Positions 8,524 through 16,658 of a DNA stretch of 64,000 bases are shown piece by piece. A program made the translations under genes and the position numbers. Where the stretch lies: the NCBI RefSeq assembly GCF_000265425.1, contig NC_018014.1:868001-932000 (forward strand). Direction: 5' to 3'. The stretch's first letter is position 1. Every line of letters begins with the position of its first letter. Under the pieces are notes generated by a model that saw only the letters and a program-made list of their open reading frames with translations, was not told the origin of the DNA and ran no database searches. Source of the DNA: Terriglobus roseus DSM 18391 (GTDB taxonomy: Bacteria; Acidobacteriota; Terriglobia; Terriglobales; Acidobacteriaceae).

Positions 8524-8552
8524 TTGACACCGGGGTAACCGACATTTCTACT
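8524..8552 (+). promoter_or_regulatory. Candidate sigma-70 promoter of the fur-family gene
   Basis: A perfect TTGACA (8524-8529) is followed after 17 bases by TCTACT (8547-8552), which matches the -10 consensus at four of six positions. Transcription would begin around 8558-8560, only a few bases before the ATG at 8563. That implies a leaderless or nearly leaderless messenger. Confidence 0.45.
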
Positions 8553-8562
8553 TGAAGATGCG

Positions 8563-8994
8563 ATGCCTGACGGTTTACGGACATTTCGAGAGCTGTGCAC
8601 GCAGCATGGGATCGCTGTGACGCACCAGCGCCAAGTGCTGTACGAAACGATGCAGAGCATGTACGGGCACCCTTCGCCGGAAGAGGTTTTTGCGGCGGTG
8701 AAGCAGCGTATTCCTTCGATTTCGCTGGCGACTGTGTACAAGAACATTCACTTGTTTGTTGAGAGCGGCGTGTTTCGCGAGCTTTCAATCCACCACGGGA
8801 CATTGCGTGTGGAGATGAACAAGGTGCCGCACCACCATATGGTTTGCAGCGTGTGCAAGAAGGTTGCGGATCTGCCGGACGATGAGCTTTCGCTGCAGAC
8901 TGCGCCGACGATTCTGCCGGGTGGTTTCCTGGTGGAGCGGATTTCGGTGGACGTGATTGGTGTATGTCCTGATTGCCAGGCGCGGCCAAACTAG
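8563..8994 (+). CDS. Fur family metalloregulator (PerR-like)
   Basis: The 143-residue protein has the Fur winged helix in its first half: THQRQVLYETM and then HPSPEEVFAAVKQRIPSISLATVYKNI. The dimerisation/metal domain has HHHMVCSVCKKV and ends with CPDCQ. The two CxxC pairs form the structural zinc site, while the histidines of VEMNKVPHHHM line the sensory site. The TVYKN form and overall layout fit Fur/PerR proteins rather than Zur. It likely represses metal or peroxide-defence genes, but the targets are not visible here. A candidate promoter ends just before the start codon. The gene downstream begins about 100 bases later. Confidence 0.9.
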   Translation: MPDGLRTFRELCTQHGIAVTHQRQVLYETMQSMYGHPSPEEVFAAVKQRIPSISLATVYKNIHLFVESGVFRELSIHHGTLRVEMNKVPHHHMVCSVCKKVADLPDDELSLQTAPTILPGGFLVERISVDVIGVCPDCQARPN

Positions 8995-9095
8995 TTACCT
9001 CTTCGCTACAATCTGCTCGCGAGCGTGAGGCGGAACGATCCTATTTGGGTGTTCTCCCGTCCAACCCTGTGAGTGCGGTCTACCGCCTGACACCG

Positions 9096-10226
9096 ATGCG
9101 GAGCATTACCATCAAGTTCATGCGGACCATGCCGTCGCTTTTGTTGCTCTGCCTGTTGCCGATTTCGGGCTGCTCCGGGTTTTTCTATAAGGATTCGACG
9201 ACGACGCCTGGAACTGGCACCTCTGCGACGAACTATGCGTTTGTGGCGAATACGGGGTCGAATACCGTTTCGGGTTTTGGCATTTCGACGACCGGTGCGC
9301 TGGCGGCTTTGTCTGGTTCGCCGCTCACGCTGCAACTTCCGCCGACGGCGCTGGTGGTCAGCCGTGACAACAAGTTTTTGTGGGTGGGTACGGTCTCGGC
9401 CATTTATGGCTACAGCATTGCGGCCGATGGCACGCTGGCCGCTTTGAGCGGTGGGAATGCCATTGCGAATGCGATCTGTTCCGACATGCAGGTTTCGCCC
9501 GATGGTAAGTGGATGATGGTGCTGAGCGGCAGCGGCGACTCGATTGCGCTGTTCTCCGTCAATGCCGACGGAACGCTGTCGCCGGGACCGAATAGCGGTA
9601 TTGGCTTTACGGCCAAGGGCACGGTGATTCCGAAGCAGTTGAAGATTGCACCGAGCGGTGCTTTCGTCGTGGCTGCGATGGGAACGGCGGGCGAGCTGGT
9701 CTTCAGCTTCAACACGACCACGGGGGCACTGGCTCTGCTGACGCAGACGCTGCCGCCGGACGCCACCAGCGACAATGGCATTGCGATCGACAGCACCAGT
9801 ACGTACCTCTATGAGGCACGATCCGGGACGAATCCGGGGCTGGTGGTGAATACGGTCAGCAGCAACGGGAACCTGACGCCGACGACGGCCACGACGTATG
9901 CGGCCGGCACGCAGCCCTACGCGGTGGCGCTGGATAACACGAGCAAGTATGCCTATGTGGCGAATCGTACCGATGGCACGATCAGCGGATATGCAATCGG
10001 GACGAATGCGGCGTTGACGGCGGTTTCTGGTTCGCCGTTTTCGTCGGGTGTAGCAGTGCAGTCGCTGGGCGCGGACTCGACGGGGAAATGGCTGTTGGCG
10101 GCTTCGTACAACGGTGCACCGGACCTGTCGCTGTATGGATTTGACGCGACGAACCTTGGACGGCTGTATGCCGTGAGTTCCGCCGCGACGGGTACGAATG
10201 CCAGCATCCTGGCGCTGTCCCACTAG
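9096..10226 (+). CDS. Exported beta-propeller lipoprotein (lactonase/YncE-like)
   Basis: The N-terminus is a lipoprotein signal ending LPISGCSG, so the mature protein would be lipid-anchored. The rest is built from repeated blades with the pattern YAFVANTGSNTVSGF, then GALAALSGSP, then VSPDGKW or ALDNTSKYAYVAN, typical of six- or seven-bladed YncE/6-phosphogluconolactonase-type propellers. Such proteins are abundant in Acidobacteriaceae and usually lack proven enzymatic activity. The open frame reaches back into the fur-like gene to 8973. ATG 9096 fits the signal peptide best; ATGs at 9120 and 9129 are alternatives. Its stop overlaps an upstream GTG of the following frame, but that gene's real start is further on. 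Confidence 0.82.
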   Translation: MRSITIKFMRTMPSLLLLCLLPISGCSGFFYKDSTTTPGTGTSATNYAFVANTGSNTVSGFGISTTGALAALSGSPLTLQLPPTALVVSRDNKFLWVGTVSAIYGYSIAADGTLAALSGGNAIANAICSDMQVSPDGKWMMVLSGSGDSIALFSVNADGTLSPGPNSGIGFTAKGTVIPKQLKIAPSGAFVVAAMGTAGELVFSFNTTTGALALLTQTLPPDATSDNGIAIDSTSTYLYEARSGTNPGLVVNTVSSNGNLTPTTATTYAAGTQPYAVALDNTSKYAYVANRTDGTISGYAIGTNAALTAVSGSPFSSGVAVQSLGADSTGKWLLAASYNGAPDLSLYGFDATNLGRLYAVSSAATGTNASILALSH

Positions 10227-10264
10227 TGCCCAGGGTGCACGGTGCTATCCTCAAACCTGCTCGA

Positions 10265-11446
10265 ATGCATCATAAGTCCCCATTCTTACGCCGCCTGACC
10301 GTTCGTAGCTTTGCTGTTGCCGCGCTGTTCCCGCTGTTGCTGGCGGGGTGCAACCGCTTCAAGCCGAAGCCGTTTACCCACTATGTCTATGTCACGGCGA
10401 AGGCCACGTTTCTGCGTGACCGCATTGCCGCGGTGTCAAACCGTACGGGGAATGTCGTCAACGGACAGCGGCTCGAGATCCTAGAGCAGAACCGCCGCTT
10501 CTATCGCGTGAAGACGGATGCGGGCGAGATTGGCTGGATCGATGAACGCGCGGTTGCGACGGAGAAGGTTGCGACGGAGTTCGAGGAGCTGGCGAATGCT
10601 CACAAGGACGAGCCGTTTGTTGCGACGGGCAGTGTGCGCGACGATGTCTACCTGCATGCTGCGCCGGGCCTGACGACCGATAAGCTTTATCGGCTGGATG
10701 AAGGCGAGAAGTTGAAGCTGCTGGAACGTGCGAGCACGCTGAAACCGCTGCCGCCGGGTACGCCTCTGCCGACGGCGCAGGTGCCGATGGGCAAGGATGG
10801 CAAGCCGATTCCCGGCGCTGCTCCGGTGCCGCCTCCGCCGCCTGCGATGGACGACTGGTGGCTGGTCCGCGACAGCAAGAACCGTACTGGCTGGATGGTG
10901 AGCCGGATGCTGGACACGGATGCGCCGGAGTCGATCACGCGCTATGCCGAGGGCCAGCGCGTTGTGGGCGCTTACATTCTGAATAAGGTGGTTGATCCTG
11001 CGGTCGAAGGCGCGAGCCAGGAAGTGCCGCAGTATGTTGCCGTTTTCAGCCCCTATAAGTCGGGGCTGCCGTATGACTTCAGCCAGATCCGTGTTTTTTA
11101 CTGGAATCTGAAGAAGCATCGCTACGAGACGGCGAACCGCGACAAGAACATCCTGGGCTACCTGCCCGTCAAGATCGGTGTCGACCCGGGAACACCGGCG
11201 CATGACCGTATCCCTGCGACTGGGCCTGCACCGTCGTACACGTATACGGTTCTGGCGGCAGGAGCGCCGGTGCCGCATCCGGACTCGGCCACTGGGCAGA
11301 CGCGGCCTGCGAAGAATCAACTGGTGACGAAGACATACCGGCTTGAGGGGAACATTACGCGGCGCGTACTCGCGCCGGGCACGACCGCCCCGGCAGAGGC
11401 GCAGATTGCTCCCGAGGAAAAGAAAGAAAAGAAGAAGAGACGTTGA
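10265..11446 (+). CDS. SH3-domain lipoprotein
   Basis: A signal peptide ends in the lipobox LLLAGC. Two bacterial SH3-like segments follow, about residues 35-105 (FLRDRIAAVSN, GQRLEILEQNRRFYRVKT, GEIGWID) and about 130-225 (VYLHAAPGLTTDKLYRLDEGEKLKLLER, WWLVRDSKNRTGWMVS). A proline-rich insert lies inside the second one. The C-terminal half (YVAVFSPYKSGLPYDFSQIRVFYWNLKKHRYETA) recurs in acidobacterial SH3 proteins, and the tail ends in a Lys/Arg-rich stretch. It probably sits in the cell envelope and binds peptidoglycan or protein ligands. I chose ATG 10265 over GTG 10226 because it gives a normal signal. It follows the propeller gene closely and may share its transcript. Confidence 0.8.
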   Translation: MHHKSPFLRRLTVRSFAVAALFPLLLAGCNRFKPKPFTHYVYVTAKATFLRDRIAAVSNRTGNVVNGQRLEILEQNRRFYRVKTDAGEIGWIDERAVATEKVATEFEELANAHKDEPFVATGSVRDDVYLHAAPGLTTDKLYRLDEGEKLKLLERASTLKPLPPGTPLPTAQVPMGKDGKPIPGAAPVPPPPPAMDDWWLVRDSKNRTGWMVSRMLDTDAPESITRYAEGQRVVGAYILNKVVDPAVEGASQEVPQYVAVFSPYKSGLPYDFSQIRVFYWNLKKHRYETANRDKNILGYLPVKIGVDPGTPAHDRIPATGPAPSYTYTVLAAGAPVPHPDSATGQTRPAKNQLVTKTYRLEGNITRRVLAPGTTAPAEAQIAPEEKKEKKKRR

Positions 11447-11531
11447 CCGGGCGGACTCCGTGCTGCCGCAGTAGGAATCGTCGCGGTTTATTTCTCGCGA
11501 TGCAGAACTCTTATCCTCTCTGGACGTCTAC

Positions 11532-12605
11532 TTGAGCATGCTTCTGATCCGGCGAACGGTCGCTGCGGTATTGGTGTGCTTTTGCGGCCGTGTCTGCTGC
11601 GGCCAGTCCGCGCCCGGGGCGGTTGCACCCGATGCTGTGACTTCTTCGCTGCCAGACGGACCGGCGGCTGCCAGCAATGCGTCGCTGACCGGTGTTGTGA
11701 CGGACCAGGAGGGCGGGCTGTTGCCGGGTGCTCACGTTGAGATCACCGCGGGTGGCCGGACCATTGTGCAGCTGGCGGATGGCACCGGAGCCTTTCACGC
11801 CTATGGACTGCCTGCCGGGCCGTACACGGTGCATGCCGTTGCCAGCGGCTTTGAAGCTGCACTGGAGAGTGGAACGCTGGAGGTTGCGGAACAGAAGGAA
11901 CTGGCGCCGCTGGCGTTGAGTGCGACGGTTGCGACCTCTGTATCCGTCGTGGCTACCTCACACGACATCGCGGTTGCGCAGGTTGCGGCGGAGGAGAAAC
12001 AGCGCGTTCTTGGCGTTATCCCTAACTTCTACGTCGTTTATTTCAAAAATCCAGCACCGCTGACGGCGCAGCAGAAGTTTCACATGGCATGGCGATCGAC
12101 GCTTGATCCGGTGTCTTTTCTGGGTGCGGGGTTTGGCGCGGGTGTGCAGCAGGCGACGGGTGGCATCGACGGTTGGGGCTATAACCGCAAGGGCTATGCA
12201 CAGCGGTATGGGGCGAACTTTGCGGATGGCGCGATCAGTACGTTTTTAGGCGGCGCGATTCTGCCGATGCTCTTCCACCAGGATCCCCGGTACTACTGGC
12301 AGGGGACGGGCACGAAGATGTCTCGTGCGAAGCACGCGATTGCGAGCGTGGTGGTGAGCCATGGCGACGACGGCAGGCGTGAGTTTAATTATTCGAGCGT
12401 GCTGGGGAATTTTGCTTCGGCGGGGCTCTCGAACCTGTACTACCCGGCGGCGAACCGCAATGGTGCCGGGCTGACGCTGAGGAACGCTGCGCTGGGTTCG
12501 GCGTTTGGGGCGTTTGCGGCGATCATGCAGGAGTTTGTGGTGCCGAAGTTGACGCCGCACCGGCCGGCCTCGGGGCCTTTGCCGGATCCGCTTCATGATA
12601 ATTAG
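11532..12605 (+). CDS. Exported carboxypeptidase-regulatory-like domain protein
   Basis: A signal peptide is followed by one carboxypeptidase regulatory-like fold at about residues 50-115 (SLTGVVTDQEGGLLPGAHVEI, interrupted here, then GTGAFHAYGLPAGPYTVHAVASGF). A C-terminal region of about 190 residues contains VYFKNPAPLTAQQKFHMAWR, YGANFADGAISTFLGGAILPMLFHQDPRYYWQGTG and a Gly/Ala-rich end. This combination is common in Acidobacteria, where it is thought to be an outer-membrane-associated protein; its role is unknown. The frame begins at TTG 11532, with ATG 11538 two codons later as the more conventional start. It is followed by a cluster of short hairpins. Confidence 0.75.
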   Translation: MSMLLIRRTVAAVLVCFCGRVCCGQSAPGAVAPDAVTSSLPDGPAAASNASLTGVVTDQEGGLLPGAHVEITAGGRTIVQLADGTGAFHAYGLPAGPYTVHAVASGFEAALESGTLEVAEQKELAPLALSATVATSVSVVATSHDIAVAQVAAEEKQRVLGVIPNFYVVYFKNPAPLTAQQKFHMAWRSTLDPVSFLGAGFGAGVQQATGGIDGWGYNRKGYAQRYGANFADGAISTFLGGAILPMLFHQDPRYYWQGTGTKMSRAKHAIASVVVSHGDDGRREFNYSSVLGNFASAGLSNLYYPAANRNGAGLTLRNAALGSAFGAFAAIMQEFVVPKLTPHRPASGPLPDPLHDN

Positions 12606-12611
12606 TTAGGG

Positions 12612-12760
12612 ATCGCGCTTTCGCGCGATACCCACACATCCGCTTTGCGTATGTACGCCGCACCCGATGGTTGGACCATCGAGATCCCTGGTTTCAGGAG
12701 GGAGAGAGGTCGTGCTTTGCACGATAACCCACCCTTTGCTTCGCAAAGAATGGGGCACCC
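12612..12760. repeat. Cluster of four short palindromes (mosaic intergenic element)
   Basis: Four hairpins with perfect arms follow one another: ATCGCGC/GCGCGAT (12612-12629), CGATGGT/ACCATCG (12665-12681), TCGTGC/GCACGA (12710-12724) and CTTTGC/GCAAAG (12734-12748). The last lies inside an ACCC...GGGGCACCC frame. The part 12623-12665 duplicates 6416-6457, and the last unit resembles the one at 14743-14780. The region separates two convergent genes and may stop transcription, but none of the hairpins has a proper T tail. Confidence 0.7.
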
Positions 12761-12787
12761 CATCTTTATTGTGTTCCGATGCTTTCT

Positions 12788-13765
12788 CTAGACGAGGCCT
12801 GCTCGCAGCAGGTCGTGGACGTGGAGGACGCCGGTTACTCGGGTGTTTTCGAGGACGAAGAGACTGGTGATGCCTTCGGCGTTCATGCGGGCGAGGGCTG
12901 CCTGTGCGAGTTCGTCGGGGGCTATGGTGCGTGGGGAGCGGCCCATGACTTCCATGGCGGGGCGGTCCTGAAAGCCGTGGGTGAAGGCGCGGCGTAGGTC
13001 TCCGTCGGTGATGACGCCGACGAGTGCGCCCTGCGCGTCGACAACGCCGGTCATGCCGAAGCGGCCGCCGGTCATGCGGACGATGGCTTCGGCGAGCGTG
13101 GCATCTTCCCTGATGAGCGGGACCTCAGAGCCGGTATGCATCAGTGCGCTTACGCGGAGCAGGCGCGCGCCCAGGCGGCCGCCCGGGTGTAGTGTGCGGA
13201 AGTCCTCTGCACTGAAGCTGCCCTGATCGAGGAGTGCTACGGCAAGCGCATCGCCGAGCGCGAGCTGCATGGTGGTGCTAGTGGTGGGAGCGAGAAGGTC
13301 GCTGCATGCCTCTTCGCAGGTCGGCATGGCGAGGACGATGTCGGCTGCGCGGGCGAGTGTGCTGGCTGCGTCGCCGGTGCTGGCGATGAGTGTGACGCCG
13401 AAGCGGCGTGTGTAGGCGACGATGTCCGAGAGTTCGGCGGTCTCACCGGACCAGGAGAGTGCGAGGACGACATCGTCGGCGCGCACCATGCCGAGGTCTC
13501 CGTGGCTTGCGTCGGAGGGGTGCACGAAGTGTGCGGGTTTGCCGGTGGAGGCGAGCGTTGCGGCGATCTTGCGGGCGATGTGGCCGCTCTTGCCGACGCC
13601 CGTGACGATGACGCGGCCGGGTGCGTTGGTGAGAGCTTCGACGGCTTTGTTGAAGGCTTCACCGAGCGGGCCGTTGAGTGCGTCGCGCAGGGCTTCAAGG
13701 CCGCGGATCTCGCACGCTATGGTGGCTTCTGCGCTTTGCCTGGATTTGTTGTCATGTTTCAACAT
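12788..13765 (-). CDS. kdsD: Arabinose-5-phosphate isomerase (KpsF/GutQ/KdsD family)
   Basis: The enzyme interconverts ribulose-5-phosphate and arabinose-5-phosphate, the first step of KDO synthesis. Residues about 30-175 form the SIS domain with VTGVGKSGHIARKIAATLASTG (here GVGKSGHIARKIA), the HPSDASHGDLGMV signature and SWSGETAEL. Two CBS repeats fill the C-terminus, including GVVDAQGALVGVITDGDLRR and FVLENTRVTGVLHVHDLL. The open frame continues to 13831 through a palindromic repeat, so ATG 13765 (MLKHDNKSR) is the sensible start and gives 325 residues, the family norm. kdsA lies immediately upstream on the same strand, 100 bases away, so this is a KDO unit for lipopolysaccharide. Confidence 0.92.
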   Translation of the reverse strand: MLKHDNKSRQSAEATIACEIRGLEALRDALNGPLGEAFNKAVEALTNAPGRVIVTGVGKSGHIARKIAATLASTGKPAHFVHPSDASHGDLGMVRADDVVLALSWSGETAELSDIVAYTRRFGVTLIASTGDAASTLARAADIVLAMPTCEEACSDLLAPTTSTTMQLALGDALAVALLDQGSFSAEDFRTLHPGGRLGARLLRVSALMHTGSEVPLIREDATLAEAIVRMTGGRFGMTGVVDAQGALVGVITDGDLRRAFTHGFQDRPAMEVMGRSPRTIAPDELAQAALARMNAEGITSLFVLENTRVTGVLHVHDLLRAGLV

Positions 13766-13777
13766 CAATGGCCTCAC

Positions 13778-13834
13778 GCCCACCCTTCGACAGGCTGAGG
13801 GCAGGCTCTTAGCCTGTCGAAGGTGGGGCACCCG
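13778..13834. repeat. Palindromic intergenic repeat ending GGGGCACCC
   Basis: The core arms TTCGACAGGCT and AGCCTGTCGAA surround a short spacer, with CCCACCC on the left and GGTGGGGCACCCGC on the right extending the pairing. It lies between kdsA and kdsD and occupies what would otherwise be the N-terminus of the extended kdsD frame. Its right border GGGGCACCC is shared with the elements at 6496, 12752 and 14774. Confidence 0.7.
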
Positions 13835-13865
13835 CTATTCTGCTTCGCTGGATCGTTCGCCTTGC

Positions 13866-14705
13866 TCATGCTGTGGCTCTCGCTGCCATTGACTTTGCAA
13901 GTGCGTCGAAGGCCATCAGGTCTCGCAGCAGGGCTGCCATATTTTTGAGCGCGATCATGTTGGGGCCGTCGCTGGGTGCGTGGTCGGGATCGGGGTGTGT
14001 CTCGATGAAGACGCCTGCGACGCCGACGCTGACGGCTGCGCGTGCGAGGACGGGTACGAATTCGCGCTGGCCGCCGCTGGCGCCGTTCAAGCCGCCGGGC
14101 TGCTGGACGGAGTGGGTCGCGTCGAAGATGACGGGCGCGCCGGCCTGCGCAAGGACTGGCAGCGAACGCATGTCGGTGACGAGCGTGTTGTAGCCGAAGG
14201 TGGTGCCGCGTTCCGTGACGAGCACGCCGCCGGTTGCGTCCTTGAGTTTGTTGACGACGTGGACCATCTCAGGCGGCGAGAGGAACTGGCCCTTCTTGAC
14301 GTTGACGGTGCGGCCCGTGGCTGCGGCGGCGAGGAGAAGATCTGTCTGGCGGCAGAGGAACGCCGGGATCTGCAGGACGTCAACGGCTTCGGCGACGGGT
14401 TTGCACTGCCAGCTCTCGTGGACGTCGGTGAGTGTGGGGAGGCCGAGCGTCTCGCGGATCTCGGCGAAGATGGGCAGGGAGGCTTCGAGACCGATGCCGC
14501 GTTGCGCGTTGGCGCTGGTGCGGTTGGCCTTGTCGAAGCTGCTTTTATAGACGAGGCCGATGCCGAGGTTTGCGGTGATCTCCTTCAGGGCCAGTGCGGT
14601 CTCGAGCGCGTGGGCGCGGCTCTCCATCTGGCAGGGACCGGCGATCAGGGCGAGTGGCGCCCGGTTGCTGAAGGTGACGTTGCCGATGGTTACGGTTGGG
14701 TTCAT
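13866..14705 (-). CDS. kdsA: 3-deoxy-8-phosphooctulonate synthase
   Basis: KdsA condenses arabinose-5-phosphate with phosphoenolpyruvate to give KDO-8-phosphate in the cytosol. The 279-residue protein has the opening LIAGPCQMES, the YKSSFDKANRTS substrate-binding segment, FLCRQTDLL, VKKGQFLSP, TERGTTFGYN and the C-terminal IETHPDPDHAPSDGPNM block. All are hallmarks of this family. The Cys in AGPCQME and the ETHPDPD region are metal ligands in the metal-dependent class, but class assignment by eye is uncertain. ATG 14705 (MNPTVTIG) is chosen because the upstream extension to 14765 runs through a repeat. It forms a unit with kdsD and probably with the aminotransferase gene upstream. Confidence 0.95.
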   Translation of the reverse strand: MNPTVTIGNVTFSNRAPLALIAGPCQMESRAHALETALALKEITANLGIGLVYKSSFDKANRTSANAQRGIGLEASLPIFAEIRETLGLPTLTDVHESWQCKPVAEAVDVLQIPAFLCRQTDLLLAAAATGRTVNVKKGQFLSPPEMVHVVNKLKDATGGVLVTERGTTFGYNTLVTDMRSLPVLAQAGAPVIFDATHSVQQPGGLNGASGGQREFVPVLARAAVSVGVAGVFIETHPDPDHAPSDGPNMIALKNMAALLRDLMAFDALAKSMAARATA

Positions 14706-14742
14706 CGCATTCCATCTTAGGTGGAAAGGTGTCGTCGAGAAC

Positions 14743-14780
14743 GAACCCACCTTTTTGCGTCGCAAAAGAATGGGGCACCC
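14743..14780. repeat. Palindromic intergenic repeat
   Basis: The arms TTTTGCG and CGCAAAA face each other almost without a loop, framed by ACCCACC on the left and GAATGGGGCACCC on the right. The unit resembles the last hairpin of the cluster at 12728-12760. It lies between the aminotransferase gene and kdsA. Confidence 0.65.
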
Positions 14781-14812
14781 GCTCCATGGGGCACTGCGAC
14801 TCTACTGCGGCA

Positions 14813-15964
14813 TCAGGCGAAGAACTTGTGGATGGCTTCGACCACGCGGACTTGTTCGTCTTCGCGGAGTTCCGGGTAGATGGGCAGGGCGAGGACTTCG
14901 CGTGCGGCCTTCTCGCTTTCGGGGAACTGGCCTTCGCGGTAGCCGAGGTCGCGCAGGGCATCCTGCATGTGGAGTGGTACCGGGTAGTAGACTTCGCTGC
15001 CGATGCCGTGTGCGGTCAGGTGCGCGCGCAGGTCGTCGCGACGGGGTGTGCGGATGACGTACTGGTGCCAGACGTGGACGCCGCGCGGGTCGGCCGTGGG
15101 CAGGACGATGCCGCCGTCGGCGACGGAGCCGACGAGACTGGTGTCAGCAAAGAGCGCGGCGTAGCGTTCGGCGACGCGGCGGCGGTCGTCATTCCACTGA
15201 GCGATGTACTGCATCTTGATGAGCAGGACGGCTGCCTGGACGGTGTCGAGGCGCGAGTTCCAGCCGACCTCGTCGTGATAGTAGCGGCGGCGCATGCCGT
15301 GGGCGCGGAGTGCGCGGGCGAGTTCGCCGGTGGCGGCGTCGCGGAAGGTGGTGAGGCCAGCGTCGCCCCAGGCGCTGAGGTTCTTGGTGGGATAGAAGGA
15401 GAAGGCTGCGGCGTCGCCGAGCGCGCCGGCCTGAACGCCGTTCCAACTTGCTCCAAAGGCCTGCGCGGCATCTTCGATGAGTAGGAGATTGTTCTGGGCT
15501 GCGACGGGTGCGAGTGCGTCCCAGTCGGCGCACTGTCCGTAGAGGTGCACGGGCATGATGGCGCGGGTGTCCGGGTTGGCACGGACGGCTTCGGCTACGG
15601 CATCGGCGGAGAGATTGAAGGAGACGGGGTCGATGTCGGCGAGGACCGGGCGTGCGCCCGCTCGGAGGATGCTGCTGACCGTGGCGAAGAAGGAGAACGG
15701 CGTGGTGACGACGGCTGCTCCTTCGCCGATGCGCAGGGCAGCGAGTGCGAGCCAGAGGGCGTCGGTACCGCTGGCGCAGCCTACGGCTTCGCTTGCGGCC
15801 GTGGTTCGGGCGACGGCTGTCTCGAATTCACCGACTTCGCGGCCCAGGATGAAGCGGCCGGCAGAGCAGACGTCGGCGACGGCGCGGGCGATCTGCTCGC
15901 CCACGGCGGCGTACTGGCGGCTAAGGTCGAGGGTCGGGACGGGTGCAAGATCGGCGGCTGACAT
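14813..15964 (-). CDS. DegT/DnrJ/EryC1/StrS family PLP aminotransferase
   Basis: The 383-residue protein is a PLP-dependent sugar aminotransferase. It opens with LDLSRQYAAVGEQI and GRFILGREVGEFE, followed by VGCASGTDALWLAL, the acidic PLP-contact region IEDAAQAFGA and the lysine block FSFYPTKNLSAWGDAG that carries the catalytic Lys. HGMRRRYYHDEVGWNSRLD is the substrate-side signature. Such enzymes aminate nucleotide-linked keto sugars for cell-surface glycans. The position next to kdsA and kdsD raises the option of 8-amino-KDO synthesis (KdnA-type), but the required oxidase partner KdnB is not in view. The start is ATG 15964; a TTG at 15967 precedes it. Confidence 0.88.
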   Translation of the reverse strand: MSAADLAPVPTLDLSRQYAAVGEQIARAVADVCSAGRFILGREVGEFETAVARTTAASEAVGCASGTDALWLALAALRIGEGAAVVTTPFSFFATVSSILRAGARPVLADIDPVSFNLSADAVAEAVRANPDTRAIMPVHLYGQCADWDALAPVAAQNNLLLIEDAAQAFGASWNGVQAGALGDAAAFSFYPTKNLSAWGDAGLTTFRDAATGELARALRAHGMRRRYYHDEVGWNSRLDTVQAAVLLIKMQYIAQWNDDRRRVAERYAALFADTSLVGSVADGGIVLPTADPRGVHVWHQYVIRTPRRDDLRAHLTAHGIGSEVYYPVPLHMQDALRDLGYREGQFPESEKAAREVLALPIYPELREDEQVRVVEAIHKFFA

Positions 15965-16320
15965 CAAGGATTATGGTATCGCCATAGCAGCGGTGGACCC
16001 TGGCTGGAGAGAGAAAGGCGGGATCGCGGCGCGCTACGGCACATGGTTCCAGCAATTTAGCGTTCTTTCGCGAAGATTGCGCGGCCACCCGCAGGAAGAA
16101 TTTGCGTCTAATACCTCGTGATTGTCGTCAATGGTAGGGCAGCGGGTTTAGGCTTGCCAGGGTGACGGTCGTCGCCGTATTGTGTAGGGTCTTGAGGGCA
16201 TCGGCCCTTGTGCTCAACCGAAGACGAGTTTGCGTGGTCCGCAGTCGTCGAGGTTTTTCTTAGAGGCAGTACATTTTGACAGCGCGCGTACGTCGCCGCG
16301 CATAAAGGGGAGATCGGCAC
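15965..16320. other. Intergenic region upstream of hfq
   Basis: These 356 bases separate the divergent aminotransferase and hfq genes. I see no gene with family similarity. A TTGACA at 16276 has only a poor CATAAA partner at 19 bases, too close to the hfq ribosome site to be useful. The hfq promoter must lie further upstream but is not evident. Confidence 0.45.
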
Positions 16321-16635
16321 ATGGATTCCAAGCCGGCACAGAATATTCAGGACACCTTTCTGAACACGGTCCGTAAGGACAAAAGCGCAGTCACCATTTA
16401 TCTGGTTAGTGGTGTGAAGCTGACAGGCAAGATCCGCTCCTTCGACAAGTACTCCGTTCTGTTGGAGAACAATGCTCAGGAGCAGTTGATCTTCAAGCAT
16501 GCCATCTCCACGGTGGTGTCCACACGCGGTGGCGCGTTGCATAGCGACCGCACGCACGCCAGCCACAGCAGCCCGCGCGGCGATTCCGCGACTGAGGGCA
16601 GTGCTGAGGCCATGGGCGGCACGGTCGGCTCCTGA
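16321..16635 (+). CDS. hfq: RNA chaperone Hfq
   Basis: Hfq forms hexameric rings that pair small RNAs with messengers. The Sm1 region ([40 protein letters not shown]) and the Sm2 motif FKHAISTVV are clear, with the proximal-face residues Q, F/Y, K and H in usual places. The core ends near residue 68. A 36-residue Ser/His/Gly-rich tail follows, longer than in many relatives and probably disordered. The ribosome site AGGGGAG precedes ATG 16321. hflX follows 23 bases downstream, repeating the hfq-hflX order known from proteobacteria. Confidence 0.95.
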   Translation: MDSKPAQNIQDTFLNTVRKDKSAVTIYLVSGVKLTGKIRSFDKYSVLLENNAQEQLIFKHAISTVVSTRGGALHSDRTHASHSSPRGDSATEGSAEAMGGTVGS

Positions 16636-16658
16636 GCGCGACGCGGAGCGGATCGGGA

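Noticed and set aside
16276-16306. TTGACA...CATAAA as hfq promoter
   Set aside because: The spacing is 19 bases, the -10 is poor and transcription would start inside the ribosome site.
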